Positions 39,998 through 52,210 of a stretch of 64,000 bases of DNA are shown here, one piece after another. The stretch covers positions 25,001 to 89,000 of the forward strand of contig JAOTOM010004056.1 in the NCBI GenBank assembly GCA_034440615.1, written 5' to 3'. Position 1 is the stretch's first letter. Each line of letters starts with the position of its first letter. Position numbers and translations under genes: made by a program. The notes under the pieces are model-generated. The model saw nothing but the letters and a program-made list of their open reading frames with translations, searched no databases and had not been told where the DNA came from. The stretch is from Ashinkailepas kermadecensis. Lineage: Eukaryota; Arthropoda; Thecostraca; Neolepadidae.

Positions 39998-42900
39998 TGC
40001 AGACACCCACCACTGAATTCTTGCTCCAATGGAATACGAGGACACTCATATCCCATTGGGCAGAATTCAAGGAATATATCATCAAAAATAAACCATTGGT
40101 AGCCGCCGTCCAGGAGACCCGATGGCGCGACAACGACCCATATAATTTTAACATCCATGGCTATTCTCTCTATACCAACAACGTAAATTCTACACACCGC
40201 GGCGGCCGGGTTGCTCTATTTATCTCAGACACCCTCCTTCATCGTCAGATCAACATTGCTAATAACCTAAATTTTGTTGCTGTTTCGGTCCAAATTGCAC
40301 AACTGGAGCTCACTATACTCTCTCTTTACCTCCCACCTTCTCTCATTCTATCCTTATCTTCTGTGACCGACCTTTTCGGCCTCCTTCCTCACCCTTGTCT
40401 GGTGTTGGGTGACTTCAATGCCCATCACCAGGCTTGGGGCTGTCACTCCACATCACCTCGCGGACATCACATCGAAACTCTCCTCAACACCCACAACATG
40501 GTCTTTTTAAACGACCAAACACCCACACACAACACCGACATCGCCCCTTTCCGTCCATCCGCCATTGACCTGTCTTTGGCTACAGCCTCTATTTCACCCC
40601 TCTTCTCTTGGCATGTTCAACCCAATCCCCACTTTAGCGATCATTTTCCCCATTCATATCATGCTTGAACGCTCAGCCCAAGCTAGAGATTACTTATTTC
40701 TACCCCGCTGGAATATTCGCAAAGCGAAATGGCGAACTTTTTCCCAAGAAATTGACACCGTCTTTCCTCCGCATTCACACCCCCCAATATCAGCCCTTCT
40801 TGACACCACACCATACCATACTACTCGCGGCAGAAAATCATGTCCTCCACACTCGTCGCTCCCCCGGTCGTCACCACGTGCCGTGGTGGAACGACGAGTG
40901 TCAACGCGCCGTCGCTCGGCGGCGGCGGGCTGAGCGAAAATTTCGAAAAAACCTTACCCCACAAAACATGTTAGAAGCCCGCGAGGCAAAAAAAACGTTG
41001 CCAGCAGATTATCCTAGCGGCCAAAAAACACAGCTGGCAACTTTATTCAAACTCGTTCAATCGATTTACGCCCATCGGCCAAATTTGGTCTAAAATTCGC
41101 TCTTTCACAAATGGCAGATCCCCACACCGCGGATTCCCACAATTGACAATTAACCATCGCAGCATCACAGAACCCACAGACGTCGCGGAACACTTTGCCA
41201 CCTATTATGCTGACATCTCCTCAAATGCACAATACTCACAACACACCACCGACTTCTTACGAACCACTCTCGCCACCTGCAACTTTACCTCGGACAACAC
41301 TGAACCATATAATGCCCCATTTACTCCCTATGAGCTAACCTTATCCCTTTCCAAAGTAACCAACACTTCCCCTGGCCCTGACCAATTGGCATACCCCTTC
41401 TTCCAAAATCTATCCGACGCCGGAAAAGAAAATCTCCTCTCAGCACTAAATCAATTATGGACTGACGGCACTTTTCCCCCTTCCTGGTCTACTAGCACTA
41501 TCATTCCTATCGCTAAACCTCGCAAACCTCGCAACCTTCCCTCTAGCTATCGACCTATCTCTCTCACTAGTTGTGCCTCTAAAATCTTTGAGCGCATGGT
41601 CAATGGTCGAATCAGAGTACACCTCGAAAACAACAACATTCTCTCCCCCTTTCAAAGCGGATTCCGACCCCGACACAGCACAGCCGACAGCCTCTTCCAA
41701 TTAGTTGATTCGATACAGCGCGGCTTCATGAAAAAATATGAAACCGTCGCACTTTTTCTCGACTTGAAATCCGCATTCAATAAAGTACACAGTTCGGCCC
41801 TCCAAATCAAATTACATCGTATTGGCATACGAGGCAGAATGGCAAAATTTATCTCCAACTTCCTCGCTGATAGAACATTCACCGTCCGCTGCGACAATAT
41901 CCATTCTCGGCCCCAGAAACTCGATCAAGGCGTCCCACGAGGCAGCGTGCTATCCCCCACCCTCTTTATTATCATGATTAACAATGCTCTCGCCGACCTC
42001 CACAACATAGCCCCCTGCCTAAAATACTCCATTTACGTCGATGATCTGGCCATATGGTGCACGCACCGTTCGGCAGACAAAGCAAATTATCTTATGCAGC
42101 GCGCCATGAATCAAATTCATTCCTGGTGCTCCCTTTGGGGACTGCAAATCTCCCCCGCAAAATCCGTCACAATGCTTTTCTCACGGCTCCACACGTACAT
42201 ACCACCTACTACTCCGCTCCGCTATCGCGAACAAATTATCCCTCTCCAAACCACATTCACATATCTTGGCATCATACTAGACAAGTCTTTGTTTCGGCCC
42301 TCATATTGCTTATCTAAAACAACGCTGCGCAAAACGGCTAAATCTCCTGCGCTGCATCTCCGGTCGCGACTGGGGTGCAGACAGGGCTACCCTCAACACT
42401 ATGTATATCGCTCTGATTCGCTCCGTCCTGGAATACAATGCGTTTATCTTCGATCATATGTCTCCGTCACACATCACAACACTTGAACGCACACAAAATC
42501 ACGCTCTTCGCCTCATCACCGGAGCACACCGCACTACACCCATTACTAGTCTCCGGGCTGAGGCCCACCTCCCCAGCTTACAACACCGCAGAACACTCCA
42601 ACTAGTCAGATACCACTTTCGAACCACAACACAGCTCAACCACCCTGCTACCCCCGCACTCACTAAACCTCCCTTCAGACTTACCTATAATAGGAACAAA
42701 CACAACATTGGCATACATTTGAAACATGTCCTTACTCTCGCACTCAAATTCCCCAAGGTACCCTCGGCAAATTCCCTCCCCTTCTCCCCTTTTGGCACAT
42801 GTATCACCCAAAGCTCGAATATCTCTTCCACCAAAACAAAAAATTACTTTCCCCCATCGAAACCCAACAAACATTTTTCGAATATCAAGCCGCCCACCCC

Positions 42901-43744
42901 CATCATACATACTTCTACACAGACGGCTCCCGTACCACCGACGGTACGGGAGCTGCTTGGTGCGGTGGACCCAGCTTTTGCCAAATCAAATTAACACCAC
43001 ATCACTCGGTTTACACCTCAGAACTAGTCGCAATCTACGCCTGTCTACACCACATCATTCAACACCACATCTCCACACCAACCATCATCTGCACCGACTC
43101 ACGTTCTTCCATCGACGCTCTCGCAGCCATACACAACACCACACACCCCACACTCCACGCTATCCGGGAACTCTATCACACACATCATGTCCACCTTCAC
43201 CGCACACTGCTCTGGATCCCTGGCCACATGGGGATTCCAGGCAACGAGCGGGCAGATGAGCTCTCACGTCGAGCCATCGACCTCCCACCCACCCCCAACC
43301 TCCCAGTCCCCCCCCTGTGACCTTCTATCCCTCACCAACAGATTATTCAACACATATCTCCAGGCATGCTGGAATCACAACACTACTCACTTGTACCACA
43401 TTAAACCCCTTCTCGCCAAATGGCCCTCTTCCAGACAACTCACGCGCTCACACGAGATCCACCTTGCTCGACTCCGACTCGGGCACACGAATCTCACGCA
43501 TAATTTCCTCTTTGATCGACCTCTCCGCGCTCCGCCCTGCCAAACATGTGGTGTTCGTAACACTGTGGAACATTTCTTGCTTATTTTCCCAGCCTACCAA
43601 CTACAACGTCGCCCACTTCTTACCTACATTGCGCAAAATCGTCTTCCACTTTCACTACCAAGCCTCCTCGGTGACAAGCACCCGGACCTCATTGACATAC
43701 TATTCACATACTTGCACGGCACGAAACTAGAGGAAGTAATTTGA
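39997..43744 (+). pseudogene. LINE copy B ORF2: endonuclease, reverse transcriptase, RNase H, zinc finger
   Basis: ATG at 39997 overlaps the ORF1 stop (TAATG), a layout that allows re-initiation. Endonuclease 39997-40650: LLQWNTRTL, AAVQETRW, LGDFNAHHQAWG, SAIDL. RT 41143-42290: SSYRPISLTSCASKIFERMV, FQSGFRPRHSTADS, FLDLKSAFNKVH, GVPRGSVLSPTLF, catalytic YVDD (copy A has YADD). RNase H 42880-43290: YTDGSRT, SELVA, CTDSRSS, GHMGIPGNERAD. The last block has CQTCGVRNTVEHFLLIFP, in which the final Cys of the finger seen in copy A is lost. Frame changes near 40650, 40800, 40960-41140, 42295, 42800 and 43320 disable it. Confidence 0.87.
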
Positions 43745-44318
43745 AGTCAAACGCTATCATCTCCATCGTCGCTAAACACATACATATAGGTTGTATCACA
43801 CTAGGTAGGCAGAGACCGATCCAATTTGGCCAAAACGGACGGTTCTCCTTATCAATTGCGCTTGGTTTTTCACCTTCGGGTTTTCCAAGCTGCTTGGTTT
43901 TTTCACCTCTCAGGTTTTTCCAAGCCTTAACTAAAACATACACCTACACACACAAGGTCGGGCCCGACGCCCACGACTCGCCCTGGACGTCGGGCCTCTG
44001 CTTCGCTTTTTCTGTCGCAGGTGGGCAGTGGAGCCTCTCCGCAGGTTACGATGCTGCCCACCCTCCAAGTGTACTTCTATGTGTCGTGTATGTACGTGTG
44101 TCTGTATGTTTCACCCATGTATGTGTGTCGGACTTTCGCCACGTTCCTTGCTTGTCGGCGTCTCATCTTTCCTCTCTTTCTTAATTGATATAACCGGATG
44201 CCATATAAGCCGGATTAACGTAACCCTTTCCTTAACGTAGCATATCTCTAGCGGATGGCACTCGGCCTCTGCTAAAGATGGAGGGAAAAAAAAAAAAAAG
44301 AAGAAAAAAAGCACTTGG
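43745..44318 (+). other. LINE copy B 3' UTR
   Basis: Matches copy A closely. The GGCCCGACG/CGTCGGGCC stem-loop is at 43961-43996, followed by a GGTGGGCAGTGGAGCCTCTC block, an AATTGATATAACCGGATG block and an A-rich end near 44290-44310. Confidence 0.8.
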
Positions 44319-44756
44319 AATCTCTCACGTATCAGCAAATACAAGCGGTATTCTACACGCACAAGTTTGATGGCAACGTGCCATCGTGTGGAGTGTACGT
44401 TCTACACTCCACAGTGGCATTGCCAGCCAGAGTATGTTGCAAGGGCTGATCCAAGGGGAGCAAGCGAAAGTGCCGCCCCTTATGACCCGAAGGACGCCTC
44501 TCTTGGAGGCTCCAGTGTAGCCCCTCCTTGGAATTTCTCAGCGCAACGCGCTCCTCGGCCTGGGAACGACAGTCCTGTGAGAGTCCGAACGCACGCCGCG
44601 AATTTTTCGGCGAAAGGCACTCCTCAGACAAAAACAAATGGTGCCTCTCTGGGACATCGGAGTGTACCCCGTCCAAATGTTCTGGACAAAGAGCCGCCCT
44701 CTGGAGAAATGACTCCTTGGAAAAATCATAAATTTGTCAGTGGTATGGTGTAGGGC
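44319..44756. mobile_element. GC-rich non-autonomous element fragment
   Basis: Contains GGGCTGATCCAAGGGGAGCAA, AAGGACGCCTCTCTTGGAGG and CAGTGGTATGGTGTAGGGCA patches; similar in style to 9205-9475. No coding potential is supported. Confidence 0.4.
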
Positions 44757-46444
44757 AGGGGCGTCGATTTGTATCCTTTTGCGGGGGCCATGGCCCCCCC
44801 AATGCTGATCTTGGCCCCCCCCCCCAATGTTGATTTGGGCCCCCCAATAACCCATGCTATTTTTAGGCTGATAAAAAGTTAAAGGAAAAAAAAGAATAAA
44901 AACACTGTGTTAGGTAAGTAGAAAACTTAGTTGATGTTAACTAGCACATTTTGTACTGAAAAAGAACAGATTTGGATTAGATAGTGGACTGAGTATCCAA
45001 CTTTTGCTACACAATTCAAAATTATGTGCAAAAAAACAAAATAGCTCGATTTCCCTCCACTGTGGAAGGAAGACTTACAGCATACAATGTTAAGATTCGA
45101 TGACCATGCATTTTAAACCAGATTGTCCTTTAAAAAATGTTAAGCCACAAAACAACAATTGGATTGTCATACTGATGTTTGTACACACCACCAATGGCAA
45201 AACCACATGCATATGAGCTTAAACAGGAAAAAAAATACATTCTTAATTTCCAGTCATTGTCAAACTTGCATTGTCCAGTGAACAGCAATGACAGTCATCA
45301 TTGAGATTGTGGATATGCAAACTATAATTATCTTCAGCAGCCCACCTATCACACCATCAGCTTGATATTTACCTAGGTACCTACCTACATGCCCAATGAC
45401 AATGCATGCATTAAATATTGATATGGGGAAAAACGAGAGCCATATGTGGGCAGATCTGCCAGCTTATGATACCATGACAGAGAAAAGTCAGCAAGAAGCT
45501 GCATGGCCACTGCATTATAATTGGTATTCCTAAAAGAATAAAAAGGAAAGCTGTGGGTCACATGACTTTTAAGCAAACCTTACAGTCATACAAGACCAAT
45601 GCTATACAAAAATAGCCTTCACAAGACCAATGTCTCGTACGCCGCAAAAACACCACTATTAAACGCCGCAAAAATTCCGTTATTTTAAAATGTACACCAA
45701 AGTTCGCATTCAAACCTTGATGACGTCACAGGTTTTTATTCCTATATTGCAGAAATTGGAAGCATCAGGCAAGTTCACAATTCACAGGCAATTCACTGCA
45801 CATGGGTGGGGGACTGATTTTTTTTCAGGCGTACCGGACCACAGAGTCATTTGCGCCACCTTTGAAGCGAGTACGTTACATGTCTGACTATATAAGCGGG
45901 TGTTTGCGATCAAGGTGCAGGCATGTGGACGTTTACGTAAAGGGAATTTTACGTTATAGTTTGTGTGATATCTTAGGCGCTGAAGGCGGGGCTAGGATGG
46001 GGACATCCCCTAATGTCTAGATGGCAGGGGCGTCGATTTATATCCTTTTGTGGGGGCCAGGGCCCCACCAATGTTGATCTTGGCTCCCCCCCAATGTTGA
46101 TTTGGGCCTCCCCAATAACATATGCTATTTTTATGCTGATAAAAAAGTTGAAGGAAAAAAGAAGTGAAACACCATGCTAGGTACATATAAAATGTAGTTG
46201 ATGTTAACCAGCACATTTTGCAATGAAAAAAAACAGATTTGGGTTAGATAGTGGACTGACTCTCCACCTTTTGCTACAAAATTCAAAATGGTGTACACAA
46301 AAACCAATTGTCATTGTCAAACTTGTATACAATCCAGTCCCGTGAACAACAATCAGCTATCATTGAGAGTGTGGATATACAAACTATAATTAACCTCAAC
46401 AGCCCACTCATCACACTATCAGCTTGATATTTACCTGGTACCTA

Positions 46445-46550
46445 GGCACCTAGGTACATGCTACAGAAAGACTTAGAAGAGCTTGTGAAGTGGTCCAAAA
46501 ATGGCAGTTGAAATTAAATTTTGATAAGCGCAAAATCATGCATGTATGCA
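46445..46550 (+). pseudogene. CR1-like LINE RT scrap
   Basis: Reads roughly LQKDLEELVKWS then WQLKFNFDKRKIMHV, the segment of CR1/L2-type RT just after the catalytic block (compare FNFKKCKIMHVG at 61443). Confidence 0.65.
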
Positions 46551-46872
46551 TGGGGCGTCGATTTGTATCCTTTTGTGGGGGCTATGGCCCCACTAATGTT
46601 GATCTTGCCCCCCCCCCCTAATGTTGATTTGGCCCCCCCCCAATAACCTATGCTATTTTATGCTGATAAGAAAGCTAAAGGGAAAAAATGAAAAACCCCA
46701 TGCTAAGTAGAAACATTGATGTTAACCAGCACATTTTGTACTGAATAGAAACAGATTTGGATTAGATAATGGACTGACTCTCCACCTTTTGCTGAAACAT
46801 GTAAAATTGTGTGCAAAAACAAACAAAATAGCTGGAATTCCCTCCACTGTGGAAGTACAGCTTACATCTTTC

Positions 46873-46940
46873 TGGGTTGGTTGATTGGTTATTTGGGTTT
46901 ACGGCCGCATTTACTGCGTTGGTCATACAGCGCCCATACA
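46873..46940 (-). mobile_element. Short interspersed repeat (GGTTGGTTATT type)
   Basis: GGTTGGTTGATTGGTTATTTG, GGTTTACGGCCGCATT, GGTCATACAGCGCCCATAC; matches 25298 (reverse) and 26328. Confidence 0.6.
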
Positions 46941-47039
46941 ACTTTTCTTGTTCCCACCTTAAAGCACAATAATACCCAAAAGTTTCCAAAAAATTTACAA
47001 CCATGTTCACACAAAAATATAATTTTTTATTCGAAATCA

Positions 47040-50000
47040 GCTTAGGTTAGGTTAGGCTCGGTTAGGTTTCTTTTTCAAGGTTGAGAATTTTCAGAAAATA
47101 AAATAAGTGACATTTTAATTTAGTTTAATTTTTTGTTCTCAAAAGATAGGTTACGGTGGGCTAGGTTAGGTTTTGTTGCATTAAAAAAAAACATTTATGA
47201 GTATGATGTGTTATCGAACTCAAAGCCTTTTTGGCATTATTTTGCTCACAACCTGAAAAGTAAGCACAGAAAATAAGTGGGTCCAATCATCTTAGTCACC
47301 TTCATAAACATGGTATTCTGCATATATTTTTTTGTTTTAAAGGAAAAAAAGAACACCTTAGACCGCAAGGTTACCAAATAATTTGCCATTTTTGGGGGAA
47401 ACTTTTTTGGAATTCATAAAAAAAAAGTTTTCCAACTTGAAAAACCTAAACTAACCTAACCTAACCAAACCTAACCCATTTGCTTGCTATATGGAGGCAA
47501 ATGTGTGTAAAAACTTGTCTTGTTACCACCTTAAAGCACAATAATACCGATTTGGCTAGGTTAGGCTAGTTTAGTTGTTTACCTTGGAAAAATTGTTCAA
47601 TCATTTTCAAGAATAAAATAAAATCGGAAATTCTCCTTCAAAAGAAGCTGACATTATGTTCGGGTAAGTTGGGTTCGGTTGTTCAATTTAGAAAATTTTC
47701 AGAATATATATTGCTTATTTTTTGTTTCTATTTTTTCTCCAGAGCAGGGGTGTCGATTTGTATCGATAGACACTAACGCGTATTAAATGTCACAAATCGT
47801 GATGGGCGTTCCTCAGAACATCCAAAATCGTAACATCGAAATAAAAAATTCCAGTTACAGAAATTCCAGCGCCTAAAGTCTAAATTTGAGGTTACGGTAA
47901 CAAATGTGACGGAGGTAAGACATTTGTGGTGCAATTGCGCGCAGTGTTTAATCCGGAGGCCAATCTCATGTGACGTCGTACTGATTCGTTTTTTGTACTT
48001 CGCACATTCTGATGTATCTGCGGATTGGTGTGATTTTAAATAGTGAATAAATACCTTGCTGATATTTAATTCCCAAAGGAACAGTAGTTGAAGAAGTTGG
48101 CAGGTAAGCTTGAAAAAGTCCAGTCCATGCTTTTTTCTGATTTGTGCTCAGGGTTTCCATGTTAATATCACATAACTACCACGTTTGTCTTCAAGAAGAG
48201 CTGTTTTTAGTTTACTTTTATTAATATTTTCATTCCACTGCTCTTAGTGCCCTTTCTGCCCAGGATTGGGGCACCTAGTGTTGCATTTCCGTCCAGGGGT
48301 TGGCACACCTTTTGGCAAATTTACAGCTTAAGGTAATTTCTGATTATTTTTTTTCCATGCAATGTTTAGGAATGTGATGAACATGATGTTACTGCTCATT
48401 TTGGTAAATTTGTGTTTTAAGGTGTTTTATGAATTCGTGGAATGTATCATTTCAATGCAATGTTTATGAAAGTGACTCAGATGATGGGACCACTCATTTT
48501 CTATACAAATGCCTACATTTCAGGTTGTGAGCAAAATAACGCCAACAAAAAGCTTTGAATTGGGTGGCATAGGGTAAAGTATTTTTTTTTAAATACAAAA
48601 ATGCAACATAACCTAACCTAACCTAGCTTAACCTCCCCTTGGAGAAAAACAAAACCAAAACATCAAGTTGTAAAAATGTCAAGCAATGTACTTTTTTTCC
48701 AATTGAAAAATGTAACCCAACTTAACCTAATCTAACATAAGCTGCTTTTAAAGAAAAAAGATCTATTTCTTTCAAATTTTGGAACAATTTTTGCAAAAAA
48801 TGTCGAACTTAAAACACCTAAACTAATCTAACATCACCAAACATAGCCCATTTGTTTGCTTTATGGAGGCAAATGTGTAATAACTTGCCTAGTTACCACC
48901 TTAAAGCACAATAATTCTGGTTAGATTAGGTTGGGTTAGGTTTTTTCATTTGTAAAATTTCAAGAAAATAAATTGCTATATATTTTTCCAATCTTGTTTT
49001 TGTAGTTGTTTTCTCCAAGGTCAGGTTAGGCTAGGTTACGTTAGGTTATGTTGAATTTGTAATGTATTTCTTTTAATTGCTATGTTACTAACTCCAAGCC
49101 CATTTGTAATGTCATTTTGCTCACAACCTGCTCACAACCACAAGCATTTGCACAGAAACTGAGTAGTGCCATCAACTTAGTGACATTCATAAACATTGCA
49201 TTGGAAATTTAAATACAAAATATTAATAAAACACATAAAAGCACAAACTTAATGTCCTTTCTTCTGCAAATGCATGCCTTTCAATTGGGAGTAAAAATAA
49301 CGCCAAAAAAAGGGTGTGGAGTAAGGAAATATAGCATGCAAATAATGTTCAAGATGTATGATAACCCTACCTAACATAGTTCAACTTCCCATACAAGAAA
49401 TTAATTGTTTTTAATTTAAATTTTCGAGGCATTTTCTCAAATATTTTCCACTGAAAAAACCTAACCTAAGCTAGCCTGAACCGTTTATTATTTTTTTTGT
49501 AGAAAAATCATTAACAAAAATTATTTACCAACAAATGATTCTTTTTTATAACTTACAACAAAAGCCTAACCTAACCTGACAAACCTAACCCCTTTGTATG
49601 CTTCATGGAGGTAAAATGTGTGTAAAACTTGTCTTGTGGTTACCTTAAACTGTGATAATACCTGACTTTTTGGGTAATTTGTCAGCTCATGGTACTCTCT
49701 GACTTCTTTGAATTTCTTTTTTTAATGCAGTGTTTGTTAATGTGCTGAACATGATGTAGCCGCTCATTTCCTCTGCAGATGCACACTTTTCAATTGTGAG
49801 GAAAAATAACATGGAAAAGGGGGCTTGGATTTGAGTAATATAGGATGAAAAATAATGTTCAGATAAAAAAACATGTAACATAACCTAACCTAACCTAGCC
49901 TAGACTTCCATGCAAGAAATGGTTATTTTTACGCCCAATGCCCCCCCCCCCCAAAAAAAAAATTTGTTCTGAAACATTTTCAACTTAAAAAGTCTAACAT

Positions 50001-50050
50001 AACCTAATCTAGCTTGAACCGTTTTTGAAGACGTTTTTTATTTACTAACT
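47040..50050. repeat. AT-rich repeat region with interspersed TTAGG/CCTAA runs
   Basis: Short runs of TTAGG (47042, 48915, 49026) and CCTAA (47450, 48612, 49566, 49875) in both directions, two to three units each. Around them recur blocks TACCACCTTAAAGCACAATA (46956, 47526, 48895, diverged 49640), GAGGCAAATGTGTGTAAAAC (47494, 48866, 49606) and CAATGCAATGTTTATGAA (48455; kin at 48356, 49727, 53968). Inverted forms lie at 47200 and 49090. It looks like several nested copies of one or two TE families with no surviving gene. Confidence 0.7.
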
Positions 50051-50054
50051 TATG

Positions 50055-50600
50055 CTCCCTAAAATTTTTACTCGGTCCACCAAAAATCGCACCGGGGCTC
50101 AGAAAAATCACTTTGGGGGCCCCCAAACGTAGCGCAGGGGCCCCGATAATGACGCTGGGGCCTCAAAAGTTTGCACCTGGGCCCCTGAAAATCACGTTGG
50201 GGCCGCAAACAAGTCGTGCTGGGATTCAAGAAAATCACGACGGGGGCCACAAACGGTCGGGCCGGGGCCTCCTGAAAATCACGCCGAGACTGGGGTACTA
50301 AGAATTATCACCCGGGCCCCTGAAAATCACGCCAGCGGCCGGACAGATCCCACCGGGGCTCTAAAAGTCTCGTTGAGATCACCCAACAAATGAAGCCGGG
50401 TAAATGAAAAACAGTCCGGACACGGAAAATCAATCTGGGATCTCAACAATAGCTCCAAAAGCCCACAAAACTTGTTGGGCCCCCACAAACGTGTCGTAGC
50501 CACCGCAAGGGATCCCAACAAGTGACGACGGGGCCCCAAAAAATCGCACTTAGACAAAAAAAATCACACCGCTTCTCTTGAAAATCTCACTGGGGCCAAA
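50055..50600. repeat. Degenerate GC-rich satellite of about 30-35 nt
   Basis: Repeats of GGGGCCCCTGAAAATCACG with CACAAACGTCGTGCC-like spacers, highly diverged, fading out by 50800. Short open frames on both strands are repeat artefacts. Confidence 0.8.
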
Positions 50601-50799
50601 ACGTCGTGCCGGAGCCCCACAAGTTGCAGCTGGCTTCCCAAGTACCAATATATACCCGGAATGTCACCTTGCGGACGGAAAAATTGCGTCAAAGATCCAC
50701 AAAATAAGAAGTCGTCGGACGCCGGAAAAGAAACCTGTTTGGGCACCGGAAAAAACGCACCGAGAGCCAGAAGAATCGTACCCGGTTCCAAAAAAAGCC

Positions 50800-52068
50800 T
50801 GCAGGGGGCTTATAAAAATAGACTTCACCACACAAACCACAAGGAGACTCCATCGAATCGACCAGAGCACCGGAAGATTAAGAATGGGTCCCGAAAGAAA
50901 ATTATCCGAAGGGCCTTTCTACTCTCGATCGTGCAATCTGCGGAAAAAACACGTTGAGCAGCCGCAGTGGCGTACTAAAGGGAAAAATTCCCCTCCCTAA
51001 CGTTAGGCACCAAGGAAATTGTAGGAAAGTCCTTATTGGCACGCGAAAGTCTAGCAACCTCTTATTCGCGATAACTCCAGTCACGAAAGTACCAGTACCT
51101 TTTGCTGCCCTGTATTGCACTGCAGCACTCCACGTTCACACGAGAACTACAGCCACCGTACAGTATGTTCTCCTTGGAAGGTAAGCCGTGATACTGCCTT
51201 TCCTATGAATTTAGAAGTTGAATTTAGTTGGGAAGCGCGCACGCGTAGCAGCGGTCCGCTCGGTAAGAGTATTCAAGCTGGACTGCTGGGGCCGCACGGG
51301 CGCTAGTGACTTCGGAAGACCCCCGATCGCGGATTGGTCAAGGGCCGCAGAAGCACACCATGACGTCACATCCATGTCGACGGCCTTCTAGAAGGGGAAA
51401 TAGTCTATTTCTAGTGGCGGTGACGATGCGTTACGTTTACGGTACACTTTTACAATCGCAAGGCTTACGGGATTATATCAATTACGGTTACGGGACAGCC
51501 AAACGTATAACTTTATGTGAACACAGTTACATCTAGCATTAACGACGGCGGCGTGGCGCGTCGGTCGGTTAGAGGTCACGTGGCGGGCGGGTACGCCGCT
51601 CAGATATGGGGAGGGGTTCGAGGTCACCTCTGCAGACGCGACCGCCGGGCGCGCTGGGATGCTGGAGAGGGGAGGGGAAGATACAAGGTCCAATGAACGG
51701 CGACCTCGCTGGGACGGTGGCTGCTGACGTCGACACTCAGACAGGCAGGCGCCAGTCTCGGAGCCGGGTACTTGTCGCGCCATGAACAAAGTGGGTTGGG
51801 GCTGAATTTACGGGATCAAGATGCTCAAAAACTAACTCTCTTACAAAATACTTTCACCCATCGTCATCACCGTTCAGGTCTGCTGTGCTCTGATGCTTCA
51901 ACAATGCCGGTGTGTTTTAGCCTGCATCTGATCGCTGAAGTATTTTTATTTGAGCCGGTGTGTGTTTGTTGGTGTGTGGAGTGAGGAGGAGGGTAACAGT
52001 GACGGTGACGGTGACGGTGACGATAGATCCGAGCCCACTTATGGCACTGCAGTCGCATGCTATTACTC
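50800..52068. other. Unassigned region
   Basis: Mixed DNA; a GC-rich island at 51540-51780 and a (GTGACG)n microsatellite at 51996-52023. No gene I can support. Confidence 0.5.
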
Positions 52069-52210
52069 AGAGTTGTTATGTTGGTGAGTTCGAGTCTCAC
52101 CTGTCGCTACTCTTCGCCCGCGACCAATCGGCGTGAGAGATTGGCGACGCTATATGACGCAACGGTCGACGTGTCGTAGAACTAATAACCAACCAAGAGT
52201 TATTATGTTG
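52069..52210 (+). mobile_element. tRNA-derived SINE, 5'-truncated, with target-site duplication
   Basis: Body 52084-52195 starts inside the B box (GAGTTCGAGTCTCACC) and continues through the same body and the tail AACTAATAACCAACC. Flanks AGAGTTGTTATGTTG (52069-52083) and AGAGTTATTATGTTG (52196-52210) differ by one base, consistent with a somewhat older insertion than the other two. Confidence 0.9.

Larger units (their letters stand above)
38273..44318 (+). mobile_element. I-clade-like LINE, copy B, near full length
   Basis: In order: a 5' leader with two GCCACTAGTTGGTT-like direct repeats (38272-38340), ORF1 with CCHC knuckles (38535 to 39997 over two frames), ORF2 starting at 39997 by a TAATG overlap (endonuclease, RT, RNase H, finger) to 43744, and a 3' UTR with an A-rich end near 44318. 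RNase H in a LINE with gag-like ORF1 points to the I/R1/LOA group; clade I-like is my best fit. ORF2 has at least five frame changes, so the copy is inactive. The 5' end is uncertain. Confidence 0.85.
44757..47044 (+). repeat. Three tandem copies of a >0.5-1.2 kb AT-rich interspersed element
   Basis: Copies start with GGGGCGTCGATTTGTATCC at 44759, 46026 and 46552, each with GGGGGCCATGGCCCC-like and CCCCCCAATGTTGATTTGG runs. Shared inner blocks are CAGATTTGGATTAGATAGTG (44970, 46233, 46751), AAATAGCTGGAATTCCCTCC (45040, 46826) and TGGATATGCAAACTATAATT (45310, 46371). Copies 2 and 3 are shorter. A fragment of the head recurs reversed at 52400-52450 and near 47747. No protein is encoded except a LINE scrap near 46470-46550. 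Confidence 0.75.

Noticed and set aside
46762..47010. Small minus-strand protein (82 residues)
   Set aside because: It lies across repeat copies and the GGTTGGTTATT element, with no conserved motif.
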